Source of the DNA: an uncultured Coriobacteriaceae bacterium | GTDB lineage: Bacteria > Actinomycetota > Coriobacteriia > Coriobacteriales > Atopobiaceae | DNA: 27,714 bases | Direction of reading: 5' to 3' | Assembly: GCA_900549525.1 (NCBI GenBank) | Contig: UWSJ01000012.1 | Location: forward strand, 1 to 27,714 | Part shown: positions 21,000-27,714 of the stretch, piece by piece | Numbering within the stretch: position 1 is the stretch's first letter | How the letters are laid out: the number at the start of each line of letters is the position of its first letter | Program-made: the position numbers and the translations under genes | The notes under the pieces: model-generated | Databases searched by the model: none | The model's input: the letters and a program-made list of their open reading frames with translations, nothing else | What the model was told of the DNA's origin: nothing

Positions 21000-22284
21000 G
21001 TCGCCGAGAGGGACGGGGTCACAAGATCCGGCGACCGCCGAGAAGGACGGAGCCACAGGACGCACGTCGCAGCGGCCATCGCGCACGCCGGGCCCGCCGC
21101 CGATCGCCACGCGCGAAGCGCCGCAAGCTCCTCACACGCCACATCGCGCGGCAGGCGGTGACCCGCCCAGAGGCCCAGCAGCAGGTCAATGCCCCTGCGG
21201 TCAAACTCGGAGCGCGCATGATCACGAGCAAGCCCCGCGAGCCGCTCGAGCAGCTCCGCCATGCCAACGCCGTAAACCGCGGCGTCCCAGCCCTTGCTCT
21301 CAAGCTCGTGACGGACGGCCTCGACGCCCTCATCGGTCTGGGCGAAGGGGTCAAACGGCAGCCCCGCAGCAAGGCCGTGATTGTAGAACGGCGAGATCAT
21401 GAAGCTTGCGCATGCCACGGCGTACGTACGGTGCTCGTGGTCGGTCATGAGAATGGGCTTGACGGTGCCCAGCCACGTACAGCAGCGCTCAAACGTGAAA
21501 TCGCGGTCGAGACTGCCGGGGATGATGCCGCAGCGGCTCGGATCGGGCTCGTCCCAGATGCGGCCGCGCACCATGCGCGGAACCGGCTCGCCGCGCCACA
21601 CGGGCGAGCTGTCAAACGCGAAGCACAGTACCGGCCCCAGCACCGTGGCGACCTTTTCAAGCGTCATGGCCCCGGGCTCGTCGGTGTAGTCGATGGAGGC
21701 CTGCGTAGACGTGGAGCAGCACATCATGTCGTGGGCGTACTTGCCCTGGCGCGGCAGATAGCTGTCCATGATCTGGCAGCGCTCCTTGGGGACGAGCTCC
21801 ACGTCCTCGGGGCGGACGGCGACGGTGTCGTAGCCGCAGACCACGAGGTGGGCAGGGCGGCCGAGCAGGCGCATGACGCGCTCGAGCTCGGCGTCGAAGG
21901 AGTCAATGGCGGCAAGTATGTTGGCGAGGTTGGCCACGGGGCCGGCGGAGACCCCAACCTGCGCGCCCGGCTCGGGGGAGACGGCGACGGTGAACGACTC
22001 GGCAGGCCCGTCTGCGGTCGCGGGGGCGTCATAGGTGTACGAGAAGCCCATGAGGTGGCCGTCGATGTGGACGGGGGGCGTAGTCCGGATGCTGCTCCGT
22101 GAACATGTGGAGCATGGCCGAGACGCCTGCGGGGTCGGGGTACACCACGCGCTTGCCGGTCTCGTCACGCAGGACGCGCTCCAGCTCCAGGCCAACGCGC
22201 TCCTAGTCAGGGTGCTTGTAGCCACGCTTGAGCACGGCGACCATCGCGTCGAGGTTGCGCTGGAAGTTAGTGGCACGCTAGCCA
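21000..22284 (-). pseudogene. Broken glutamate-cysteine ligase (GCS2-type)
   Basis: The main open frame (about 22076 down to 21000) matches GCS2-family ligases, which join Glu and Cys to gamma-glutamylcysteine. Visible stretches include YLPRQGKYAHDMMCCSTSTQ, ASIDYTDEPGAM and MVRGRIWDEPDPSRCGIIPG. The N-terminus lies in another frame (NFQRNLDAMVAVLKRGYKHP, then ERVGLELERVLRDETGKRVV). It is interrupted by an in-frame TAG at 22203-22205 and separated from the rest by a frameshift at the G run 22073-22078. Another in-frame TAG (22278-22280) precedes it, and no start codon is evident. The C-terminus has no stop before repeat copy 4. Limits are approximate. Several independent lesions make sequencing error unlikely as the sole cause. 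Confidence 0.8.
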
Positions 22285-22406
22285 GGTGTGAGATTCGCCG
22301 AACGGCTCCTCCCCGCGTCGGCGGGATTAGTGGCGGGCACGCCCTCGCCCGTGGCGGCCTCGCGCTTCTCCCCTACGGTACAGGCGGCAGTGGGCATCCA
22401 TACCCT

Positions 22407-22500
22407 CCGGTCTCCTGGCGAGCGCCCGGCATCCGTCGGCCCTGCGCGAACCTGCCCGGCGGTGCACGACGATACCCGCAGCCGACCCCTTCGACCGCGT
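22407..22500 (-). ncRNA. Possible degenerate cobalamin riboswitch
   Basis: On the minus strand CCAGGAGACCGG (22407-22418) matches the B12-box core of cobalamin riboswitches, preceded by GCGCTCG as in many actinobacterial examples. Upstream, GCAGGTTCGCGCAGGGCCGA loosely resembles the conserved GGTCCCGCCACTGTGA block, and a GTGCACC lies where GGTGNAANTCC would be expected. Agreement beyond the B12 box is poor. It sits 5' of the ligase pseudogene, so decay along with its gene would be natural. Confidence 0.3.
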
Positions 22501-22515
22501 CATGACGCTCACATA

Positions 22516-22538
22516 ATACCTACCAACCCGGTAGGTAT
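22516..22538 (-). promoter_or_regulatory. Perfect 9-5-9 dyad upstream of the ligase pseudogene
   Basis: ATACCTACC (22516-22524) and GGTAGGTAT (22530-22538) are exact inverted repeats around AACCC. The CCTA to TAGG spacing is nine bases, the same as the inner site before aprA. This suggests a dimeric regulator that controls several sulfur genes. The regulator itself is not in the window; Rrf2-family sulfur regulators are one candidate class by analogy. Confidence 0.65.
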
Positions 22539-22632
22539 TGTTGGTTGACCGGTAGTATATCCGTCCGGCCACGCACGTCACGTCTGGGTTTGGCGTGAAT
22601 TTAGAGGTGCAGCGGCCCGCCCCGTGCGAGGG

Positions 22633-23355
22633 CTACACCTCGAACGAGTACCGGCTTCCCACGTAGTACTGCCTACCAATAGCGAGCGGCTTCCCATCCT
22701 CGTCGCTAAAGTAGGCATTCATGTACAACAGCGGTGATTTCACGGCAACCTGCAGCTCGCTTGCCTGCTCGGGCGACGCGAGCACGGCTTCAATGGTCAT
22801 GCGATCGTGCTTGGCGACCTTTCTCCCACTTACCTGCTCAATTGCAGCAAACATGGACACGTCATCGAGGTTTGCATCTAACAGAGGCCGAAACTCCGAC
22901 AGCGGCAGAAAGATGTTCTCCTCATAAATGGGGACGTCATCGGCCGTACGGACACGCTGGATATAGAGGAGCAAGTCTCCTTCTGCCAACCCGAAATACT
23001 TCGTCTCGTCCTCACGCGATGTCACTATCTGTCGCTGGAGTAGACGGCCCCCCGCCCTGGCATTGTTCTCGCGACAAATATCGGTAAACGTTTGTGTCTT
23101 GTCGCCGGTCTTGCACAGATGCCGATAAATGCGCGATCCTCCCACAAACGTGCCCACACCCTGGCGTTTTACCAAATAGCCGTTGACACAGAGGTCGCCA
23201 AGCGCCCGCCTTACGGTAATGCGGCTCGCGGAGAACTTGGCGCACAGCTCAGCCTCGGAAGGGAGGCGATCGCCCTCCATGTATACCCCGGTCTCGATGG
23301 AAGACTTGATGTGCTCAAAAATCTGTTGGTAGAGAGGGGAAGAGCCGCTCGCCAA
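22633..23355 (-). CDS. GntR/HutC-family transcriptional regulator
   Basis: This 240-residue regulator has an N-terminal winged helix (PLYQQIFEHIKSSIETGVYM, then LPSEAELCAKFSASRITVRR) and a C-terminal UTRA effector domain (about 85-235). HutC-type regulators usually sense a phosphorylated sugar and repress the linked catabolic operon. The neighbours upstream are a mannose-family PTS and a SIS isomerase, so the effector is likely that phosphosugar. The start is TTG 23355: a TGA lies in frame shortly upstream, no ATG or GTG is available, and AAGGA lies 11 bases before. It follows the SIS gene after a 212-base gap with a terminator, so it is probably transcribed separately or by partial read-through. 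A weak -35 (TTGTAA) and -10 (AACAAT) may lie about 70-100 bases upstream. Confidence 0.9.
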   Translation of the reverse strand: MASGSSPLYQQIFEHIKSSIETGVYMEGDRLPSEAELCAKFSASRITVRRALGDLCVNGYLVKRQGVGTFVGGSRIYRHLCKTGDKTQTFTDICRENNARAGGRLLQRQIVTSREDETKYFGLAEGDLLLYIQRVRTADDVPIYEENIFLPLSEFRPLLDANLDDVSMFAAIEQVSGRKVAKHDRMTIEAVLASPEQASELQVAVKSPLLYMNAYFSDEDGKPLAIGRQYYVGSRYSFEV

Positions 23356-23494
23356 AACTCGGGGTCCTTGTCACTCGAGACGCACGTAAAACCGCGTCGC
23401 ATTGTTGCTCGTTACTGTGGATTTTACAATGCCCGGAGATCACTACCGCAGGCAATGATACGAACGCCCGCCGCAGAAAGCCGTCGGCAAACGC

Positions 23495-23540
23495 ATAAAA
23501 CGCAGGGGGGGGCGAGAGGCAGCCCAGCCACCTCGCCCCC
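23495..23540 (-). terminator. Terminator after the PTS-SIS operon
   Basis: On the minus strand GGGGGCGAG (23532-23540) pairs with CTCGCCCCC (23508-23516), with a further GGC/GCC pair inside, followed shortly by TTTT (23497-23500). It lies 28 bases after the SIS gene stop and separates the PTS operon from gntR. Confidence 0.75.
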
Positions 23541-23567
23541 GCATGGTTCATTGCTTAGAGCACCAAC

Positions 23568-24680
23568 CTACTGCTTACTCGTGTAATTGTCCCTCACGCC
23601 ATCAAGTTTCTTACTTCCGATGCGCGCGTGGAACAGGGGGTCCTTCGGAATAGAGGGGTCGATTCCGTGCGCCTGGGATGCCTTGCAGGCAACCATTTGG
23701 AGGGGAATCACGTACTCCCAGCACGAGAACAGGGGGTCATCAACCATCGGTACGATGCAGTCGAAATCCGTCGGCCTATCGATACCCTCGGGAGAGCCGA
23801 TGAGATAGTTATGGCTTGTCCACTCACTCAGAATATCAATCAGCTTAAGGGTTCGGGGCTTATAGTCCCCGCTTGAGGCCAGGTAGAAGAGATAGCTATC
23901 TTCCGTGATGGAGTTATAAATGCCATGGAAAAACTCTTCGATGTCATAGCCGGTAACGCCCTGGCGCACCGTCTCGAGAATCTTGAGGGCTCCTTCGAGC
24001 ACATCTCCATACATTCCATCGTAGCCGACAACAATGATTCTCTTTGCATCGAAGAAGTCGTCGGCGATTCTCTCGTACCACTTCGAGGCGGCGTCGATAA
24101 CCGCTGGCAGGTTTTCAATGACTTTCCTCATGCGCCCCAAGTAGGCGTCAAGCGCGTCTTCAGTGGTCAGCCCCTTCGCCAGCGCGAGCTCCGCCAGCAT
24201 CATCATCACCGTAGCGATGGAGCCGCCATACCCCTTGGTTTTGGCACCGCACTTCTCATTGCCAACCTCAAGAAGCGTCTTCGTCTGAGCGTGGTCAAAG
24301 ACCAAGGCGGTAGGGTTCTCCGAGAGTGCCGCGGTAAGAAGCCCCCTCTTTGCCGCAGCATCGAGGCCCTCGACCGTCGACAGACTCTGCCCACCCTGAG
24401 AAATGCCTATCACCAGGGACTTCTCATCGTACACGCGCTCGTCACGCGCAAAGCGCGTCGGATACATCGGGGCGATCTTCCAGCCCGTCAGCTCCTCCAA
24501 GAATAGCTTCGCCGAAACACCGGCGTGATAGCTCGTACCCGAGCCAATCAGATACACCGTGCTGATGTCCGCGTCCTTGAACGTATCAACAAACTCCGCC
24601 GTTATTCGCTTACGGTCATCAATAATGTGCCGGAGGGCAGTCGGAGTCTCGCAAATATAGTCGTACATTATGCAGCCCAT
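23568..24680 (-). CDS. Double-SIS-domain phosphosugar isomerase/deglycase (FrlB/GfrF-like)
   Basis: This 370-residue protein has two SIS (sugar isomerase) domains like the isomerase half of GlmS and no glutaminase domain. The first domain carries VYLIGSGTSYHAG (42-54) and ISQGGQSLST (93-102), the phosphosugar-binding Ser/Thr loops. The second begins near RIIVVGYDGMYGDVLEGALK and includes EEFFHGIYNSI. Relatives include FrlB and GfrF, deglycases that split fructoselysine- or glucoselysine-6-phosphate, and AgaS-type deaminase/isomerases. Co-transcription with a mannose-family PTS that would deliver a 6-phosphate fits a glycated amino compound (Amadori product) or amino sugar, but the substrate is inferred. 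ATG 24680 directly follows the IID stop. Confidence 0.88.
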   Translation of the reverse strand: MGCIMYDYICETPTALRHIIDDRKRITAEFVDTFKDADISTVYLIGSGTSYHAGVSAKLFLEELTGWKIAPMYPTRFARDERVYDEKSLVIGISQGGQSLSTVEGLDAAAKRGLLTAALSENPTALVFDHAQTKTLLEVGNEKCGAKTKGYGGSIATVMMMLAELALAKGLTTEDALDAYLGRMRKVIENLPAVIDAASKWYERIADDFFDAKRIIVVGYDGMYGDVLEGALKILETVRQGVTGYDIEEFFHGIYNSITEDSYLFYLASSGDYKPRTLKLIDILSEWTSHNYLIGSPEGIDRPTDFDCIVPMVDDPLFSCWEYVIPLQMVACKASQAHGIDPSIPKDPLFHARIGSKKLDGVRDNYTSKQ

Positions 24681-25523
24681 TTAGAGAACCCCCAGGAAAG
24701 AGCCAACGATACCCGCGATGATGAGGCCCCACATAATCGATGTTGTCTTAACGCCCTTCTTGAGCATCGCGAAGCAGCCGAACGTAAGGCCAAGAGGAAG
24801 GATGGAGGGAAGAATCTGGTCGAAGATACCCTGAAGCTCGACGCTGGTCTCTCCCACGTTAATTACGAACGGAGTGGTGAGCGTGACCATACCCGAAATC
24901 ATCGCGCCAACAACACAGAGGCCAAGAATCTTCGCGCAGCGGGTCAGCAGCTCGATGACGCCCGATTCCTGCATGTTCTCAATAAAGCCAATTCCACTCT
25001 TGTAGCCAATCTTTAGTCCGTAGACACGGCAAAATATGTTGGGGATGTTAAAGATCAGGAGGAACAGCAGGGCGCCGAGAATTGATCCTTGAGAGGCGAG
25101 TCCGCAGCCGATGCCCGCCGCAATGACGCGAAACGTGCCCCAAAAGAAGGAGTCGCCGATTCCAGAGAGCGGCCCCATAAGGGCGGCCTTAAGAGCCGTC
25201 ACCGACTCAACATCAAAGTCTCTACCTTCTGCCTTTGCCTTAGCGTTCTCCTCCTCCATGGCAATACAAGCGCCGGTGAGGAACGTGACGACCTGCGGGG
25301 TAATGTTGAAGAACGAAAGATGGCGCTTGAGGGCCTCAGCAAGGTCGTTCTTGTCCGGATACAACCGTTTGAGAATCGGGAGCATGGAATAGCAAAATCC
25401 GACGTTTTGCATGCGCTCGTAGTTGAAGCAGCCCTGAAGTGGAAAGGCACGCCAAAAGACCTTGCGCATGTCGCCTTCGGTAACAATTCCGTCAGCCTTG
25501 ACCGGCTTATCGAGATTAGCCAT
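24681..25523 (-). CDS. PTS mannose-family IID component
   Basis: This is a 280-residue membrane component of a mannose/fructose/sorbose-class PTS. It begins with the family's cytoplasmic stretch (VFWRAFPLQGCFNYERMQNV) and has the GPLSGIGDSFFWGTFRVIAAGIG motif, as well as a C-terminal hydrophobic anchor (SIMWGLIIAGIVGSFLGVL). IID and IIC together form the sugar channel. Its start overlaps the IIC stop by one base (TAATG at 25521-25525), indicating coupled translation. The length matches ManZ-type proteins. Confidence 0.95.
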   Translation of the reverse strand: MANLDKPVKADGIVTEGDMRKVFWRAFPLQGCFNYERMQNVGFCYSMLPILKRLYPDKNDLAEALKRHLSFFNITPQVVTFLTGACIAMEEENAKAKAEGRDFDVESVTALKAALMGPLSGIGDSFFWGTFRVIAAGIGCGLASQGSILGALLFLLIFNIPNIFCRVYGLKIGYKSGIGFIENMQESGVIELLTRCAKILGLCVVGAMISGMVTLTTPFVINVGETSVELQGIFDQILPSILPLGLTFGCFAMLKKGVKTTSIMWGLIIAGIVGSFLGVL

Positions 25524-26320
25524 TAGAGCTCACCATCCAAGTCGTCATCTGAAGCGACCATGCTTTCCACCGCAGCCTGGGACTGTCCGTTCTTCCCAGT
25601 AGTAGCCGTCTGGTAGATCACGTAAGCGATGATTCCGCCCACTACGGCAACGCCCGTCGTCGACATCCCAAGCAAGGCAGAGAGGACGAAGCCCACGAAG
25701 AGGAATCCGGCGTTCGTCTTGTCGAAGATGAGGGTCATGAGGATTGCAATGCCAAGTGCGGGAAGCATGCCACTCGCGACCGTGAACCCGTGCAGGATAA
25801 AGGCGGGCATGGCATCTACGAAAGACCCAATGACGCTTGACCCAAGAAGAACACCGAGGAAGACGACCGTGAAATGGCTGAGCCAAAACAGGCCGGCTCC
25901 GCCCCACAGGGCCTTGGCAATGGCAGAAGCGTCACCGTTCTCTGCCCCGCGGTCAGCCAGTCGAGCAAAGCCAAGGTTGAGGGTGCGATCCAGAATACCC
26001 ACCATCTGCCCAAGAGTGGCGATGGGCAGCGCAAGTGCTACGGCTGTATCCACGTCAAGCCCGCTCATAATGGCAAAAGCAGTGGCAAGAATCGATCCGG
26101 AGACCGTATCGGCAGGCACTGCGGCGCCGATGGCTACGACACCCATCATGACGAGCTCAACAGACGAGCCCATGATGATACCGGTGTGAAGATCACCTAA
26201 AATCAGGCCCACCAGGGGACCAAGTACGATTGGGCGCTCAAGCATCATTTGTCCGAATACTCGGCCGTCCCAGATTGCAAACCCCGCAAGCACGCCAAGG
26301 GCCAGAGCTTGTACAACCAT
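25523..26320 (-). CDS. PTS mannose-family IIC component
   Basis: This 265-residue polytopic permease subunit shows the ManY-type segment RPIVLGPLVGLILGDLHTGI and the adjoining GSSVELVMMGVVAIGAAVP and PADTVSGSILATAFAI. Several long hydrophobic helices follow to about residue 245. An acidic C-terminal tail (SDDDLDGEL) is present. GAAGGGAAGGA lies just before ATG 26320. A 124-base gap separates it from IIB, containing only a perfect GGGAGCTCCC palindrome (26368-26377) and otherwise nothing I recognise. Confidence 0.95.
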   Translation of the reverse strand: MVVQALALGVLAGFAIWDGRVFGQMMLERPIVLGPLVGLILGDLHTGIIMGSSVELVMMGVVAIGAAVPADTVSGSILATAFAIMSGLDVDTAVALALPIATLGQMVGILDRTLNLGFARLADRGAENGDASAIAKALWGGAGLFWLSHFTVVFLGVLLGSSVIGSFVDAMPAFILHGFTVASGMLPALGIAILMTLIFDKTNAGFLFVGFVLSALLGMSTTGVAVVGGIIAYVIYQTATTGKNGQSQAAVESMVASDDDLDGEL

Positions 26321-26444
26321 GGTTCCTTCCCTTCCTACACGAAAGCCTATTCGCGGTCGAAGCTCGTGGGAGCTCCCGGCATCCTTTGCCCACCCCTTGC
26401 GTTCTTGCCGAACGACCGCCTCTGTCCCGCCATTTCGTTACGCC

Positions 26445-26927
26445 CTAACTGAGGGCCCGCTCGATGTCGCCCAGGGTCATTGCTTTCTGCTCCGGCAGAG
26501 ACTGCAGGTAGACGTTTCGTCCAAGGGAATCGATCTCTTTGACGGCCTTGAGGTCCTCGGAGTCGAGATAGACCTGCGGAGCGACCTGCTTGCGCTCGCC
26601 AGACTGCCGAATGCCGCCGAGGCAGACGCTCTTGGCCTCCGGGCATTCCCTGACGATCCTCAGGGCGTCTTCCGGGCTCGCGCAGACGACGAAGATCCTT
26701 CTTGCCTCATGCTTGGGGTTGTTGATGACGAGGACTGCCCCGGCGACCGACTTTATCGACAGGAGGCACTGGGGCGGCTTCGCCAGCTTGAACGCCGACC
26801 TCATCAGGGGGTCGTCCTTAGCCTTGTCATTGGCGACGAGAATCGTGTCGGCCCCCAGGTGGGAGGTCCAGGTAACCGCGACCTGTCCGTGAATCAAACG
26901 GTCGTCAACTCGAAGCAGCTCGATCAT
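26445..26927 (-). CDS. PTS mannose-family IIB component
   Basis: This 160-residue cytoplasmic phosphocarrier carries the active-site histidine His13 in VDDRLIHGQVAVTW, the hallmark of mannose/sorbose IIB. It accepts phosphate from IIA and gives it to the sugar during uptake. The length is typical. It follows IIA by 71 bases, with GGAG eight bases before ATG 26927. IIA and IIB are separate proteins here, unlike the fused IIAB of E. coli ManX. Confidence 0.95.
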   Translation of the reverse strand: MIELLRVDDRLIHGQVAVTWTSHLGADTILVANDKAKDDPLMRSAFKLAKPPQCLLSIKSVAGAVLVINNPKHEARRIFVVCASPEDALRIVRECPEAKSVCLGGIRQSGERKQVAPQVYLDSEDLKAVKEIDSLGRNVYLQSLPEQKAMTLGDIERALS

Positions 26928-26998
26928 TGCTCGGTCTCCAATCCTGACTAAAGAACCGGATAATCAACGGCAGCGCTGCACAGGCGTCAGCGAAGGGC

Positions 26999-27457
26999 CT
27001 ATAGCTCGTCTGACTCGAGGTCGTCGGAATCCTCTGCGTCGTCATCAACCAAATCGGCGAGCACGCCGATCCCCCTCTTCGAGGCCTCGACGGCATTGCG
27101 GATCAACGCAAGGTCGGATTCGCGACGAGAGGGCCCGCCAAGGGGCAGCAGTGCGAGCTCCAGTAATAGCCCGAGATTGAGCCCGACCACGTAATAGGCG
27201 TCCGGACGCCGCGGGGCCACCTGGATGGTTGCCTGCGTGGTGCTCCCGCCGGGAATGTCGGTTACGACCACGACGGGGCCCGAGGAAGAAACCGAATCGA
27301 TCGCCTGCTCGATTCTCTTGGCGATGGCATCAACGGTCTCGCTGGTTGTGACGCTCACAACCGCCGCGCTGTTCGCATCGCCTAGCACGAGCCTGAGGGA
27401 GCTGAGAATGCCTCGCGCAAACTCGGCATGCGTCACCAGCACGAAGCTATTTGCCAT
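26999..27457 (-). CDS. PTS mannose-family IIA component
   Basis: This 152-residue protein takes phosphate from HPr on His10 (VLVTHAEFARGI) and passes it to IIB. The GPVVVVTDIPGGSTTQ block is the conserved dimer/active-site loop of IIA-Man. A strongly acidic C-terminal tail (DLVDDDAEDSDDLESDEL) is an unusual addition of about 18 residues, whose role is unknown. GGAAGGAG lies just before ATG 27457. It is the first gene of the operon, transcribed from the promoter at 27520-27548. Confidence 0.93.
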   Translation of the reverse strand: MANSFVLVTHAEFARGILSSLRLVLGDANSAAVVSVTTSETVDAIAKRIEQAIDSVSSSGPVVVVTDIPGGSTTQATIQVAPRRPDAYYVVGLNLGLLLELALLPLGGPSRRESDLALIRNAVEASKRGIGVLADLVDDDAEDSDDLESDEL

Positions 27458-27510
27458 GTAGGCTCCTTCCAGCTGGGAGGGGTAATCCGTAATTGAGGGT
27501 ACCGGTGCTT

Positions 27511-27548
27511 GTCTATGTCGTTATAGTTGATATAGACGTCTGTAACAA
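27511..27548 (-). promoter_or_regulatory. Promoter and GntR-type operator of the PTS operon
   Basis: On the minus strand a -35 TTGTTA (27543-27548) and a -10 TATAAC (27520-27525) are exactly 17 bases apart. A dyad with arms GTCTAT (27511-27516) and ATAGAC (27532-27537) covers the -10 and part of the spacer, the expected place for a repressor. GTCTATA-like half-sites are common for HutC-type GntR regulators, so the gntR product in this window is the likely ligand. Confidence 0.75.
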
Positions 27549-27676
27549 GTAATTAATGACGGCTTCGCCGAGCGGCAGTAACTCGCTCCCTAGCGTCATT
27601 TCCGAGGCGGGTGCCCAGCAATCCTGCCCTGTCCTTTCCGAGCCGCTTCCACACGAAGCTGTTTGTATTCAATAAG

Positions 27677-27707
27677 AACTGAGCGGAATTCGCACCGAAA
27701 ACTGAGC
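27677..27707. repeat. Direct repeat at window edge, possible insertion sequence end
   Basis: AACTGAGC occurs at 27677-27684 and 27700-27707, 23 bases apart, within A/T-richer sequence unlike its neighbours. Spaced direct repeats near the tip are known for some IS families such as IS21. No transposase is visible in the window, so the call is tentative. Confidence 0.3.
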
Positions 27708-27714
27708 ACCCCAC

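Larger units (their letters stand above)
22285..22632. other. Non-coding stretch between the ligase pseudogene and gntR
   Basis: About 350 bases hold the upstream control region of the ligase pseudogene: a perfect dyad at 22516-22538, an additional half-site CCGGTAGTAT near 22550, and a segment resembling part of a cobalamin riboswitch. I see no intact gene. Confidence 0.5.

Overview
The window is GC-rich actinobacterial DNA, most likely from a Coriobacteriia (Olsenella/Atopobium-like) genome. This is inferred from base composition, gene families and the style of the promoters and ribosome binding sites; no rRNA or marker gene is present to fix the taxon. Apart from a partial tRNA-Glu and one small PTS gene at the left end, every recognised gene is on the minus strand, so transcription runs from high to low coordinates.

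Region by region. (1) 1-2,900: 3' end of tRNA-Glu with a terminator hairpin, an orphan galactitol-type PTS IIB, tRNA-Leu(TAA), then ppx/gppA and an FtsB/DivIC-like division protein. (2) 2,999-6,073: a two-gene operon of a Gfo/Idh/MocA oxidoreductase and a 652-residue fusion of an SGNH hydrolase with a full-length MazG. (3) 6,150-11,382: a sulfate activation and reduction operon in the order aprA-aprB-cysD-cysN, headed by a striking operator-like dyad and followed by a tandem array of 81-bp palindromic units. CysN carries a C-terminal domain that looks like an APS kinase without its P-loop. That fits a pathway in which APS, not PAPS, is reduced. (4) 11,383-13,367: a long non-coding stretch with possible RNA structure, a 35-codon membrane microprotein missed by ordinary gene finding, and a LacI-family regulator. 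(5) 13,500-19,039: a sulfate ABC importer (CysT, CysW, CysA) preceded by two tandem paralogous sulfate-binding lipoproteins. (6) 19,299-22,540: a gene graveyard containing remnants of a class IV aminotransferase, a sulfonate ABC importer (ssuA, ssuC) and a glutamate-cysteine ligase, with members of a dispersed palindromic repeat. A regulatory dyad upstream has the same CCTA-N9-TAGG geometry as the aprA operator. (7) 22,633-27,548: a mannose-family PTS operon (IIA, IIB, IIC, IID) with a SIS-domain sugar isomerase/deglycase, followed by a GntR/HutC regulator and headed by a good promoter overlapping a dyad. The extreme right end carries short repeats that could be the edge of an insertion sequence.

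Regions 3, 5 and 6 together look like one sulfur island: sulfate is imported, adenylated by CysDN and reduced by AprBA, while organosulfur uptake and thiol synthesis genes have decayed. No sulfite reductase is in the window. The best candidates for something new are the SGNH-MazG fusion, the vestigial APS kinase domain on CysN beside AprBA, the two intergenic palindromic repeat families, and the microprotein at 12,010-12,117.
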